Below are positions 25,211 to 35,600 of a DNA stretch of 64,000 nt, in pieces. A program made the translations under genes and the position numbers. The notes below the pieces were generated by a model that was given only the letters and a program-made list of their open reading frames with translations, made no database searches and was not told the DNA's origin. How positions within the stretch are numbered: position 1 is the first letter of the stretch; the number at the start of each line of letters is the position of its first letter. Source of the DNA: Saururus chinensis (lineage: Eukaryota > Streptophyta > Magnoliopsida > Piperales > Saururaceae); contig CP141149.1 of NCBI GenBank assembly GCA_035235625.1, forward strand, positions 31,489,753-31,553,752, read 5' to 3'.

Positions 25211-25967
25211 GTGCTCTACACAAAGACACGTACAACATCCCGCAGGATAAACACCATGGCAAGACATGATAAATGCTCGGCCGACTCACTAGTGGCCAGC
25301 TCAAACACGGAACTTAATCCGTCGAACCCTCAGGTCTCAAACTCACAATGTTATCATTAGCTGTGCTTATAATTCAAGTTTGAATTAAGTACATTATGCG
25401 GTACAATTATGCCACACAACTCACAGTCCTCGACTGGTCAAACTGAAGATGAGCCCGATCCGAAACCCAAGTTCGTCAGGGCAGCAGACTTCACTTACCC
25501 GTCCACATCATGGACAAAACTCATCGTACAACCAACTCTTACAGTCTTACATACTTCACCATCCATCTTATGGCCAAATCCTCTTACACTAACATCCTCA
25601 ATTAATGCTCCTCAGAGCCAACCCAGTTGTCGCCCTCTTACTCATGTCTCACTTATTATACTTACTTTTCACTTCTTAATCTGTACGTTATGCTTGTACA
25701 ACAATTATGAACACTCTTACTATCTGACAATCGCCCAACATATAATCCAACCCAAACTGATCCATTCTAATCCTTGCCCGTCATACTCATATCCTCTATC
25801 ATACGCTTACACAACCGTATCCAAATTCAGACAAAGCCTCTGTCACCTCTTACTGTCCATCGCCCATACCTCTGCCCACATACACTTACACATAACTATA
25901 TCATAGGCAAAAGCCATCATACATACATATAACATACATATACGGTCATACATACATAACTTACAAA

Positions 25968-26310
25968 CATGCACGCTAGCCATCACTAGCATATGCATAC
26001 ATCAAACGTACACGCTAGTCATCACTAGCACATGCATACATTAAACATACACGCTAGTCATCACTAGCACATGCACACACATTCATACATACTTCAAACA
26101 TGCACGCTAGCCATCACTAGCACATGCATACATCAAATGTACACGCTAGTCATCACTAGCACATGCACACACATTCATACATACTTCAAACATGCACGCT
26201 AGCCATCACTAGCACATGCATACATCAAATGTACACGCTAGTCATCACTAGCACATGCACATACATTCATACATACTTCAAACATGCACGCTAGCCATCA
26301 CTAGCACATG
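25968..26310. repeat. 92-bp higher-order tandem repeat with 40-bp subunits
   Basis: CATGCACGCTAGCCATCACT starts at 25968, 26099, 26191 and 26283. The last three are exactly 92 bp apart. Within each unit the related half-unit TACACGCTAGTCATCACTAG alternates. All spacers are also repeats and the units are contiguous, so this is a minisatellite and not a CRISPR array. Confidence 0.9.
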
Positions 26311-28506
26311 CATAACTCATACGTAGCATACTGACATATTTGTTAGCCATCGCTAGTGCATACATAATTCACACCCATAAAACGTGCATACATCTCATGC
26401 ATATCAATCATACCATACAATCATGCTTACACGCCTATCATGCAATCGGATCGTTACTTAACATCCAAGCATGGACTCATACAATTCTAGCATGCTGCTA
26501 CTCATTCAAAGCATGCTTCATGAATTTACGAGTTCAAAGCTCCCCTACCTTGTAATCATGATGTTCGATGGCGAGCACACGATGGTGGCGGCGTCGACAG
26601 TCAAAACCGTTGCCTGACTGAGAGAGCTGCTGTCCCGAGGATTTTAGGATGCGCCGGAACTATCACGGCCAAACAGGGTGTCAGAAATCAATGCGGTAAA
26701 ACCCGCGATCCACGACGGCACACTAAGGCGGCCGGGAGAAATATCATGCCAACATATGTGGCGGTGCGACCAGAAGTCAAGGGTGTACTCTAAAGATCGG
26801 CCGATGGCTAAATCATGCTCATCCGGCCACAAAGACGTCAAAATCGACTGTAGACAGCACCCAACGGCGACGATTTCGGTCAACAAAGGCCCACATAAGG
26901 GCGGAGAGTGTGGGGCAATGCTCGAGAATCAAAGGAGAGGTGGAGGACGGCTATAGTGGTCAACTCCACTTGGTGGCAAAGCCAACCGATGGTTAGGCGG
27001 CACGAATGCGGCGCCTAAACCCAGAAGTACACGTGTGGCTACATGCGCACGCGGCCCAAAGGGCGGGGGAGAGGGCTGAATGGAGATGACCCAAGGCCCA
27101 CAAAAGCCAACAGGGCTAAGGCCCTAGCAGTGGTCAATCTAAGCGGCAACATCGCTGATCGCCACCCACAACTAATGGTGGGGGCGGCTGTGCATCTCGC
27201 ACGACAGAGAGCAAGGGGAGGGTCACGGTCGAGCAAAGGCTATGAGGCCATCACTAGCCAAGGCCTGAACAGGTGAACTCATCCACCTTCTGTCAAGGTA
27301 AGACATACAAACTCTTGCCAGAGGTCATCCGGTACCAACGACGTAAATTGGGCAAGAGGAGTCAACGGGCAAACGTGCCGGTAAGATGGAACTAGCTGTG
27401 GCTACGGGCTGCAAGGCTGAACAAGGCCCAGAGGGGTGGCCCATTGGCATCACCGGGCTGGGTCGGAGCCGAACTAAGGTCCGCCAAATCAAATCTGGCG
27501 TCCGACTGATAACGTCAGTCACAACGTCCAAAACGGGCGTAGGCCAAATACAGGGGACGACCGGGGAAAACCCATAAAGGCGGAGCGGCCATGGGGGTGG
27601 TGGAGCTGGCTGGGGGTCGGCCTTGCAGTCACTGGACCGTGGCTGGCCGAATAGAGGCCGAGCAGAGCTGTCTTTGGCCAAAGGCAGCAATTCCCGGCGC
27701 CGGTAGTCCCAAACACACGGACCAAACGAAACAAAGGCTCGGAAGGTCTAGTCAGAGGGAAGATGGAGGACGGAGGCAAAATCGGCCAGGAAGGGGTGGC
27801 TCAATCACTTCACCGGACCAAGGCTGGGCCGGATGGAGCACAGCCGGCCGTGGCTCGCCGCCAGCGGCCCCAATTTGTCCAAAACAGAGTCCGGCGAAAA
27901 CAGGGCAGTGGAGAGAAAGGGAGCGGGACGGCGGAGCAGAGCCGTCCAGGACCGGGAGGGGTGTCCTCCCGCTGTGGGCGGCCGGCCGGCCCTCGCCAGC
28001 CCACGGTGGTGGCGGAATCCAAAAAAAGACAGTGGGGAGGCTAACCGGAAAAGAGGGCGGCACGGCCGTGGGCGGCCGGGGCAGTGGCCCCTCGGCGTCG
28101 TACCGCCGGGGCGGAGCCTGTGCCGGCGTCCTGCAGCCTGTCGGCGGCCGGCGGGGACAGAGAATAGACAGGAAGGGGGGGCGGCGCACTGTTCATTGCC
28201 CAGGAGGTTCTGGATCGGGCAGGCGATCCCGATCCACATTTTCCTTTTTATTATTTTTTTTCCAAACGTATCCCCAATGCGTGTTAACCCACTGGTTACG
28301 CGTCAAACCTCCAAAATTCGCACCGAAAGTGCGTAGCGAGGCCCGTGGCCCGTGACTAAGCCCCACACCCGACTCTATGGGTATAAATACGGGGAAAAGA
28401 CACAAATACACATACGCTGAAACGTCACATTTTCCTGCCGAAAATGACCAGAAAATGACAGAAGAATCCCAAAAAATCGTAAAAAAACCAAGGACCTTAC
28501 AGATGA

Positions 28507-30909
28507 GGCAAAGACAACGATGGTGACATGCTATGGGTTGTTTGAGTTTCTGGTCATGCCCTTCGACTTGACGAACGCACCAGCCACCTTTTGCACGCTG
28601 ATGAATGACATTTCCAGACCCTACTTGGACCGGTTTGTGGTTGTTTATCTTGACGACATCGTGGTGTACAACGCTTCCTTGGATGAGCACGTTGGCCATC
28701 TCAGGATTGTGCTGGAAAGGCTAAGGGAGCACAAGCTGATTCTGAAGCTCGAGAAGTGCTACTTTGCACAAACAAAGATCGAGTTCCTTGGGCATTGCAT
28801 AGTGGACGGTAGTGTAAGGATGGATGGGCGGAAGGTCAGGGCCATTGCAGAGTGGCCAGTCCCGACTAATGTGACAGAGCTGAGATCTTTTTTAGGACTT
28901 GCGAACTACAATCGAAGGTTCATCAGGAATTATTCGAATAAGGTAGCAGCACTGACTGACCTTCTGAAGAAAGATAGGCCTTGGTGCTGGGCTGAGGCGT
29001 GCCAGGCAGCATTTGAGAGGCTTAAGGATGCCATATCCTCTGAGCCTGTGCTCAAAATTCCAGAGTTTGATGCGCCCTTTGAGGTGCAAACTGACACTTC
29101 CGATCGGGCGATTGGAGGTGTGCTGATCCAATATAATCATCCTGTTGCATATGAGAGCCGAAACCTCAATGAGACCGAACAGAGGTATTTAGTCCACGAG
29201 AAAGAGATGACTGCGGTCGTCCATTGCCTTAGAACTTGGAGACATTACTTGCTGGGAGCGAAGTTCCTTGTCTGGACAGATAACTTAGCCACCAGCTACT
29301 TTACTATGCAGAATAAACTTTCTCCCAAGCAGGCACGTTGGTAGGAATTTTTGGCTGAGTTTGATTTCATGTTGGAGTACAAGCCGGGCAAAGCCAACAT
29401 TGTGGCCGATGCCCTCAGCCGGCGGACTGATCTGGAGGCAATGATGGCGGCATTGGTGCAGGTTGCAGGGGATATGTTGGAATAGATACGAGCAGCCACG
29501 GAGAACGATTAAGTTTGCCTTAGGTTGATTGAATCCGTGAAGGATGGGTCTACACGGAGATTTTGGTTGGAGGAGGTGGTGTTGTATGCGAAAGGAGGAC
29601 GACCTTTCATCCCCTTGGCTGGCGGTTTGAGGCGCCTGTTGCTGAGAGAGACCCATGATTCTGCGTGGGCAGGTCAGCCCAGGCAAGAGCGGACTCATGC
29701 ACTCTTGCCCTAGAATTACTTTTGGCCGCGGATGCTGGAAGATGTTGAGCACTATGTCAGGACGTGTATGGTTTGCCAGCAGGACAAGATGGAGAGGTAG
29801 AAGGAAGCGGGCATTCTACAGCCCTTTCCCATTCCATACCGACCTTGGTTCAGCTTGTCCATGGATTTTATAACTGGTTTGCCGATTGTGCAGGGATTTG
29901 GATCGATTATGGTGGTTGTAGACCGCTTCTCCAAGTATGGGACGTTCATAGCAGCCCCAAAGACTTGCAGCGCTGAGACGGCCGCAAACTTGTTTTTCCG
30001 GAACGTTGTCAAGTATTGGGGACTGCCAGCGGACATTGTAAGCGACAGAGACACTCGCTTCACAGGCAGATTTTGGACTCAGCTGTTCGAGATGTTAGGC
30101 ACTCAGCTTAACTTTTCGATCAGCAATCACCCTCAAACGGATGGACAGACGGAGCGGGTGAACGCTATCTTGGAGGAGTATCTACGCCACTTTGTCACAG
30201 CGAACAGAAAAACTGGGTAGACTTGCTGGAGGTCGCTCAGTTTTACTATAACTTACACACGAGCTCAGCCACAGGGAGCAGTCCTTTTGAGTTGGCCACC
30301 GGCCAGCAACCTCTTACGCTAGCGGATGTGGCCTTCCAGCGGACATGAGGCAGGCGTCCCGCTGCCTATCGCTTGGCAAGAGGGCGGACTGCGAGAATGG
30401 AAGAAGCGCGTGACTGCTTGGCCAAGGCAGTCAAGCGGATGAAGAAGTATGCGGACAGAGACCGGAGACCTCTTGAGTTTTAGGTTGGGGACAAAGTTAT
30501 GCTGAAACTTACTCCCCAACTTTGGAAGAAGCTGTGAAGGAAAGACGTGCACAAAGGGTTGATACAGCGGTACGATGGGCCCTTTGAGGTGAAGTGAAGA
30601 GTTGGCCATCTAGCATACCAACTCTTGTTGCCTGAACGCTTCAAGCTTCACCCTATTTTCCATGTCAGTTTCCTTAATCCGTTTCATTCAGACTAAGAAG
30701 ATTCCAGCAGAGGTACTTTGAAGAGAGCCCCACCTACGATAAGGACCTCTTTTGAAAAGGAGGTTGACGCTATCCTTGATAGCAGAGTTGAAGGGATGAG
30801 CAAGAAGAACAGGAGGATTTTCTACTTGGTTAAGTGGAAGGGTCTTCCGGAGTCAGAGAACAACTGGGAGCGAGACATCGCGTTATGGCAATTCGAAGAC
30901 AAGGTTTGA
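28507..30909 (+). pseudogene. Chromovirus pol, 3' part (RT end, RNase H, integrase, chromodomain)
   Basis: It continues the same frame as the 5' part. RT has the catalytic YLDD at 28646-28657. RNase H follows, with the TDTSD motif near 29090. TAG at 29342 interrupts it, followed by further stops. The integrase zinc finger near 29650-29780 keeps His and CQQDK but has GQP where GHP is usual, so one zinc ligand appears lost. The core triad is visible as SMDFITG (about 29855), VSDRDTRF (about 30040) and the Glu of LEEYLR (about 30170). One base appears lost near 30205, shifting the frame before QKNWVDLLEV. The C-terminal chromodomain at about 30760-30906 reads FYLVKWKGLPESENNWE, which in intact relatives targets integration to methylated histone H3. 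Confidence 0.92.
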
Positions 30910-30958
30910 GAGTACTTAGCTTCGACGGGGATGTAGAAGGGATTGGTTGGGGGAGGCC

Positions 30959-31814
30959 TGTTAGCCCCTCCACTTTTTGTACAGACAAGGGGGCGGTTAC
31001 CCCCTATACTTGGCAGTGGACAGCCAAGTTGGCTTGGGCGTCGGACAACCTAGGCAGCCCCTTGGGCACGGTTGGATGTTGGGAGAAGCGTTGGAGCGGT
31101 TCTGGATGAGCACTTGCCTTGCGGAGCAGGCTGAGGCAGAGTCCCTGCACGGGCAGGACTCCTAGTGGTGTGCTGGGTGCCACAACCCCTTCGTGACGGA
31201 CTCCTAGGGGTGCTAGGACACAGGGAGGCAGCACAACCCGACTCTTAGTACGGATAGGAGACGATACAAAGGTTTCCTCGGATGGCAGAACTCTACATGC
31301 AGCAGGGCGCTGGACTCCTAGCCGAACTCAGATTTCTCACATGTTTCCTATATTGTGTTGGGACGCCCTATTGGGCTGGGAAGAGTTGAGACATGGAGAG
31401 ACTCTGTATTTACTTGGGCTGGGACTGTATTCCTAGTGGGACTCAGACTCGTATGGCTGAGTCTATATAAGGGGGAAGGCTCAGGCGACAGTGACATCAG
31501 AAATCCAGAGAGAAAGAGAGAGGACGAACCAGAGAGAAGGTGCTTCCTCTCTGCCTGTGATATGGCTAGTTAGCCCCGCTCCTTCTTCCTGCCATTGTAA
31601 TCGATAAATTGAGTTATACTAGCATTAGGCAGAGCCCCTTTGCACCAAAGAAGGCTGCGTTGTGGCTGATTGCTTGTTTTCTTTGCACATATAAGAGGGA
31701 AGGATGTGAGATTAGCTATTGACTATGCGAGGCAGTCAAGCCATCACAGGTGAACGCTAGATAAAGCAGGTCATCACAAGTGAGGACACTAGATAAAGCT
31801 ATGCACATGTGACA
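30959..31814 (+). repeat. Right LTR of the chromovirus (856 bp)
   Basis: It starts TGTTAGCCCC and ends CACATGTGACA. A purine-rich GGTTGGGGGAGG just before 30959 is the likely polypurine tract. TATATAA is at 31464-31470. It is 30 bp longer than the left LTR because a small segment with GCTAGATAAAGC near 31750-31800 is partly duplicated. Its promoter points toward the GRV2 gene. Confidence 0.93.
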
Positions 31815-31848
31815 CTTATGAATATCGAAGTGAGCCGGTGGGACCGTC

Positions 31849-31854
31849 TATAAA
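31849..31854 (+). promoter_or_regulatory. Candidate GRV2 TATA box
   Basis: TATAAA in the context CCGTCTATAAACCCC, 30 bp after the right target duplication of the chromovirus and about 830 bp before the GRV2 start codon. A CT-rich leader typical of plant genes follows at 31990-32210. This is inferred from position and sequence only. Confidence 0.45.
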
Positions 31855-32511
31855 CCCCTAATTACCTCTAGCGGTTTCGCAGCGTGAAATTTTGGATACT
31901 CGAAACACAAGGGGGGCCGGGCCATACGCAAAATCGCAAACTAATAATCGAGGAAGGTGAAGTCACGAGTCCCCAACAGGACCGACGCTTTTGTCTCTCT
32001 CCATCCCCGTTCAACTTCGCATTCCCTCTTTGTCTTCTGCCAATGCTTCAACACTCTTCCCAGCTTCCACCTCATTCCTGCTGTTCTATTTCACCCCTCT
32101 GATTTCTTCAACGGTAACTGCCCTCCCCTCCTCCCATTCCCGATTCCCCGATCCGATCCCGCGTCTTTTTTTCTTCCTTTTTTCCAATTGCAGCAGCTCC
32201 CATTAAATCCAGAGGATTGCTTCTTTGATAACTTGACTATTGATGCCGATTGGATATGGTTTGGTATAATTTGATTGTCTGTGTTCAATCCTTCTTAAAC
32301 TCGTCTGATATTTGACCCGGATTCTATACTAATGTGGGATAGCCCCAGTGATAGAAGGTTTTTGATCGGATTGCAAGCTTAGCCGCCGAGAATTTTTCTG
32401 TATTGCTGTATGATAACGTGCGGGATTTGCATTTGATCGTGAAAGTTTGTTTATTTATTTTCTTTTCAAGGAATTGCTGGAGCAGAGCTCTTCAAATTCA
32501 AACGGGGTGTT

Positions 32512-32667
32512 ATGCGAGTTGAGTTGCGAAATTGGAGGTGGGAGGTTAGTATCGAGATTGTAAGCGCTGGGGGCGAATCAGTCACGTCAAAGTCCGGCAG
32601 CCTCAAGGGCGGGCTTGGGACTCTCGTTCTTCCTTCGCCCGAATGCGCGACAGACCCATTACCTTGA
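32512..32667 (+). other. Upstream ORF in the GRV2 leader (51 codons)
   Basis: ATG at 32512 opens a 51-codon frame ending TGA at 32665-32667, 13 bases before the main ATG and in a different frame. A leader intron is likely. A donor AACG|GTAACT lies at 32113/32114, and an acceptor TTTTCAAG ends at 32470, which would keep the uORF in the mRNA. An alternative acceptor CTCAG ending at 32680 would remove it. It is not known whether the uORF is translated. Confidence 0.4.
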
Positions 32668-32680
32668 GTTCCTCCCTCAG

Positions 32681-35600
32681 ATGGATTTTGTGAGCCGGCA
32701 TGCCGCTTCCGCGTCCGATCACCAGCCGCATTCGGTCGAGTCTTCCTCGGCCTCCGTCCCGGCTGAAGAGCTCGAGTACTTGGCCCGGTACATGGTCGTG
32801 AAGCACTCATGGCGGGGCCGATACAAGAGAATTCTCTGCATTTCTAATGTTGCCATCATTACATTGGACCCATCAACTCTTGCGATGACCAATTCCTATG
32901 AGGTGACCAATGATTACGAAGCTGCAGCTCCTATTCTTGGAAGGGACGAGAATTCGCAGGAGTTCACATTAAATGTTCGGACAGATGGTCGTGGAAAGTT
33001 TAAAACGATAAAATTCTCGTCAAAATTTAGAGCAAGCATATTAACTGAGCTTCACAGAGTGAGAGGGAGCAGATTTGGGGGTGCAGCCGAATTTCCAGTG
33101 CTTCATCTAAGGAGACGGACATCAGAATGGGCACCTTTTGTAAGTTGCCTACTTAAAGAAGTATAGGGACCCAAAGTTATTGTGGTTGATTTCAGCACTC
33201 TCTCTATTGTGGTTGATTTCACCACTCTCTCTATTGTGGTTGATTTCACCACTCTCTCTTGTCTCATTTCATGTTTATTTGAACTCTTATTTGAAGAAAT
33301 TCTAGTCAAGTGAAAGCGAAGACATTTATACATTAAAGTGGGCAATAATCTGGCGTTTCATCTTCACTCTTTTTCCAAGGATTGAAAATTTTCTGAAACC
33401 TTTATCAATTAATATTTGAACAGTGAAAACACTTGGATTTAATCATTCCCGAGCTTATTATTTAATGCCGGAAGAGCGATTTTCAACCTTCTTAAGCACT
33501 TCTTATGTTTCTGTCTGCTTTGCCTCTAAATGCTGTTTTTCTTTTCGATGTTCTTGTTGTTTGGGCTAGTTTTGGAAGTTGAACCCGCTGTTTGATGGCC
33601 ATGAGTAATTTGTGATAGGAAATATCAATAAATTAGTGATTGACCATTTGATCATGATAATTGAAGGCAATAGATGATGGGTTTTGCAGAAGATGAAAGT
33701 TACTGCTGTTGGTGTGGAGATTATTGATGGGCATTCTGGAGATTTACGTTGGTGCTTGGATTTTAGAGACATGGACTCCCCCTCTATCGTTCTTCTCTCT
33801 GACAATTATGGGAAGAAAAATATTGACAGTGGAGGTTTTGTTCTTCGCCCTTTATATGGAAGAAAATGTAAAGCTTTTGTAGCAGGCCCTGGGACCACAA
33901 ATTCTGCCATTATCACAACTTTGGTACGATGGCTGTTGTTATTTATGATTTTTGCGGATCTTGGTAGATCAATTTGAATTGAATCTCGTGTGAGATCTCC
34001 CTAATTATATACGAAAGCTTTTGTAACTTTTTTCTGGATGCTATTGATTTATCTTGCTGTCTATTAAGCTTTTATTTTTTCATCTGATCTTTCTGTGAGC
34101 AGACGAAAACTGCAAAATCCATGGTCGGGGTGCCATTATCAGTGGACAGTTCTCAAACATTGACAACTGCCGAATTTATTAAACAAAGAGGTAGGATCTC
34201 TTGTATAAGTTTGGAAAGATTGGCGAATTTTCTTGCAGTCTTTCTCTTTTTTGTTCTTGATATGTGAGACATTTTTCAGAAATCACTCACTCTAACTAAC
34301 AATGACACGTTTCACACCTATGAATGATGATTGATGTTAAATAGCATGTCTATAAAAAATGGTCAGTGATTAGATCGTGGATAGAGAAAAGCTCTATGTT
34401 AACAATGATTCTTATATCAATCTAAACGGGGCTTCAAATTCTGAAAAATGTTAACTCCAATTGTTTATTTACTATTTGTTTCATGTTTTGCCTTGGTGTA
34501 AGCACGAAGTAACAAAAGTGCTGCACTTGATTGGCAATAGAATTTTGGTTTGCAACGAAGATTGCTTTTGAATTTTATATGTCAAGTGTCTAATGTGAGT
34601 TCTCTCTTAGTAGATGATATGAAAATGACTTGGCTTACCACAACCATGAACATGTATTTTTTAAAAATTAATTTGGATTTGCTGCAACAATGATTTAAAT
34701 TTCTTATATTTGTATCCTTTTTTTTATATAATGATGATGTGATTAGTTTTCAGTTTTGTGCTATATTTGCTGAATACGTTTTATTTATTCCATATTTTCT
34801 GTTAATTATCTAATTTTTGCAGCAAAAGAGGCTGTGGGAGCCAATGAAACACCATGTGGAGGATGGCTGGTGACAAGATTGCGTTCAGAGGCACATGGTA
34901 CTGCAAATGTTTTGGGACTAAATTTAGGTATTGGACATAAAGGGGGACTTGGAGAGCAAGGTGATGCTGTATCTCGGCAACTTATTCTTACAAAAGCTTC
35001 ACTTGTTGAGAGGCGTCCTGACAACTACGAGGTAGATAAAATTATGGACATTTGCATGTCACATGATTTTACCTTACGATAGAACTAGCAAGCCACAAAT
35101 GCATTCATGTTGAAATTATTGAATATATAAAAATGGAGTCCTCTCCAACACTTCACTATAGAATGGGAATTGTCTAAATGCATCTTCATTATTTTTAGGT
35201 CTGTTTAAGAAATAAAATTTTTGATTGGCGAGGAACTCAAATTATGTGAGAGGATGTTAAGCCACTCTTTTTTTTTCTTTGAATATCTACTGGGGTGCTG
35301 TTACAGACTGAGCTTATTAAACATGAAGTCTGAACTGAGACGTGTTAGTGTGCAAAGTACACAAAAGGAGCAGAACCCTATTTACTGGCTTTCTATATAT
35401 CTTGCAAAGGGTATTAAAAGATTGATTAAGATAGTGGGCTTCCCCAATATTAAATTAATTTTGACATGGGTTTTGAAAATTGGCATTGGTAATTTGCTGC
35501 ATGGTTTACATATTTTTTCCCTATATTTAGATTAGATGGATGGAGGTGGGTCCTCGTTATACCCTTGTCCAAACTTTGAAGGCCCTATACTTTGATAATG

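Larger units (their letters stand above)
23413..28501 (-). mobile_element. Solo LTR (5.1 kb) inserted in the chromovirus reverse transcriptase
   Basis: It starts TGTAACACCC and ends GGACCTTACA, with perfect 5-bp duplications GATGA at 23408-23412 and 28502-28506. Conceptual removal of the element and one duplication keeps the RT frame in register between motifs, which confirms the boundaries. No coding domain is seen inside and no LTR pair is visible, so I read it as a very long solo LTR. Minus orientation is inferred. The reverse complement ends GGGTGTTACA, like the inner LTR at 15446, and the reverse complement of 23882-23905 matches the TATTGAGTAT...ATACTCACC motif of the outer LTR. It holds AT-rich minisatellites (24.0-26.3 kb) and a GC-rich end (26.6-28.2 kb) whose long overlapping ORFs on both strands resemble no protein I know. 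Confidence 0.85.
20339..31814 (+). mobile_element. Ty3/gypsy chromovirus retrotransposon, complete but decayed, with a nested LTR
   Basis: Complete LTR retrotransposon bounded by 5-bp target duplications CTTAT (20334-20338 and 31815-31819). Order: left LTR, primer binding site, gag with zinc knuckle, protease, reverse transcriptase, RNase H, integrase, chromodomain, right LTR. That order with a C-terminal chromodomain defines a chromovirus (Ty3/gypsy). Its length is 11,476 bp as found, or 6,382 bp without the nested 5,089-bp insertion and its duplicated 5 bp. The coding region is one long frame broken by about ten stop codons, plus one frameshift near 30,200, so it cannot be autonomous. The two LTRs differ at many positions (roughly 6-7 percent by eye), so insertion is not recent. 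Confidence 0.95.

Noticed and set aside
25968..26310. Regular repeats reminiscent of a CRISPR array
   Set aside because: Spacers are themselves repeats, units are contiguous at 92 bp, and the sequence is plant nuclear DNA inside an LTR.
27591..28355. Long overlapping ORFs on both strands in the GC-rich end of the 5.1 kb LTR
   Set aside because: Many frames are open at once on both strands, which is expected for GC-rich DNA lacking stop codons. The translations are Gly/Pro/Arg-rich with no domain, and the block lies inside a bounded LTR.
32615..32680. N-terminal extension of GRV2 by 22 codons
   Set aside because: The frame is open but starts with TTG, not ATG. The first in-frame ATG is at 32681.
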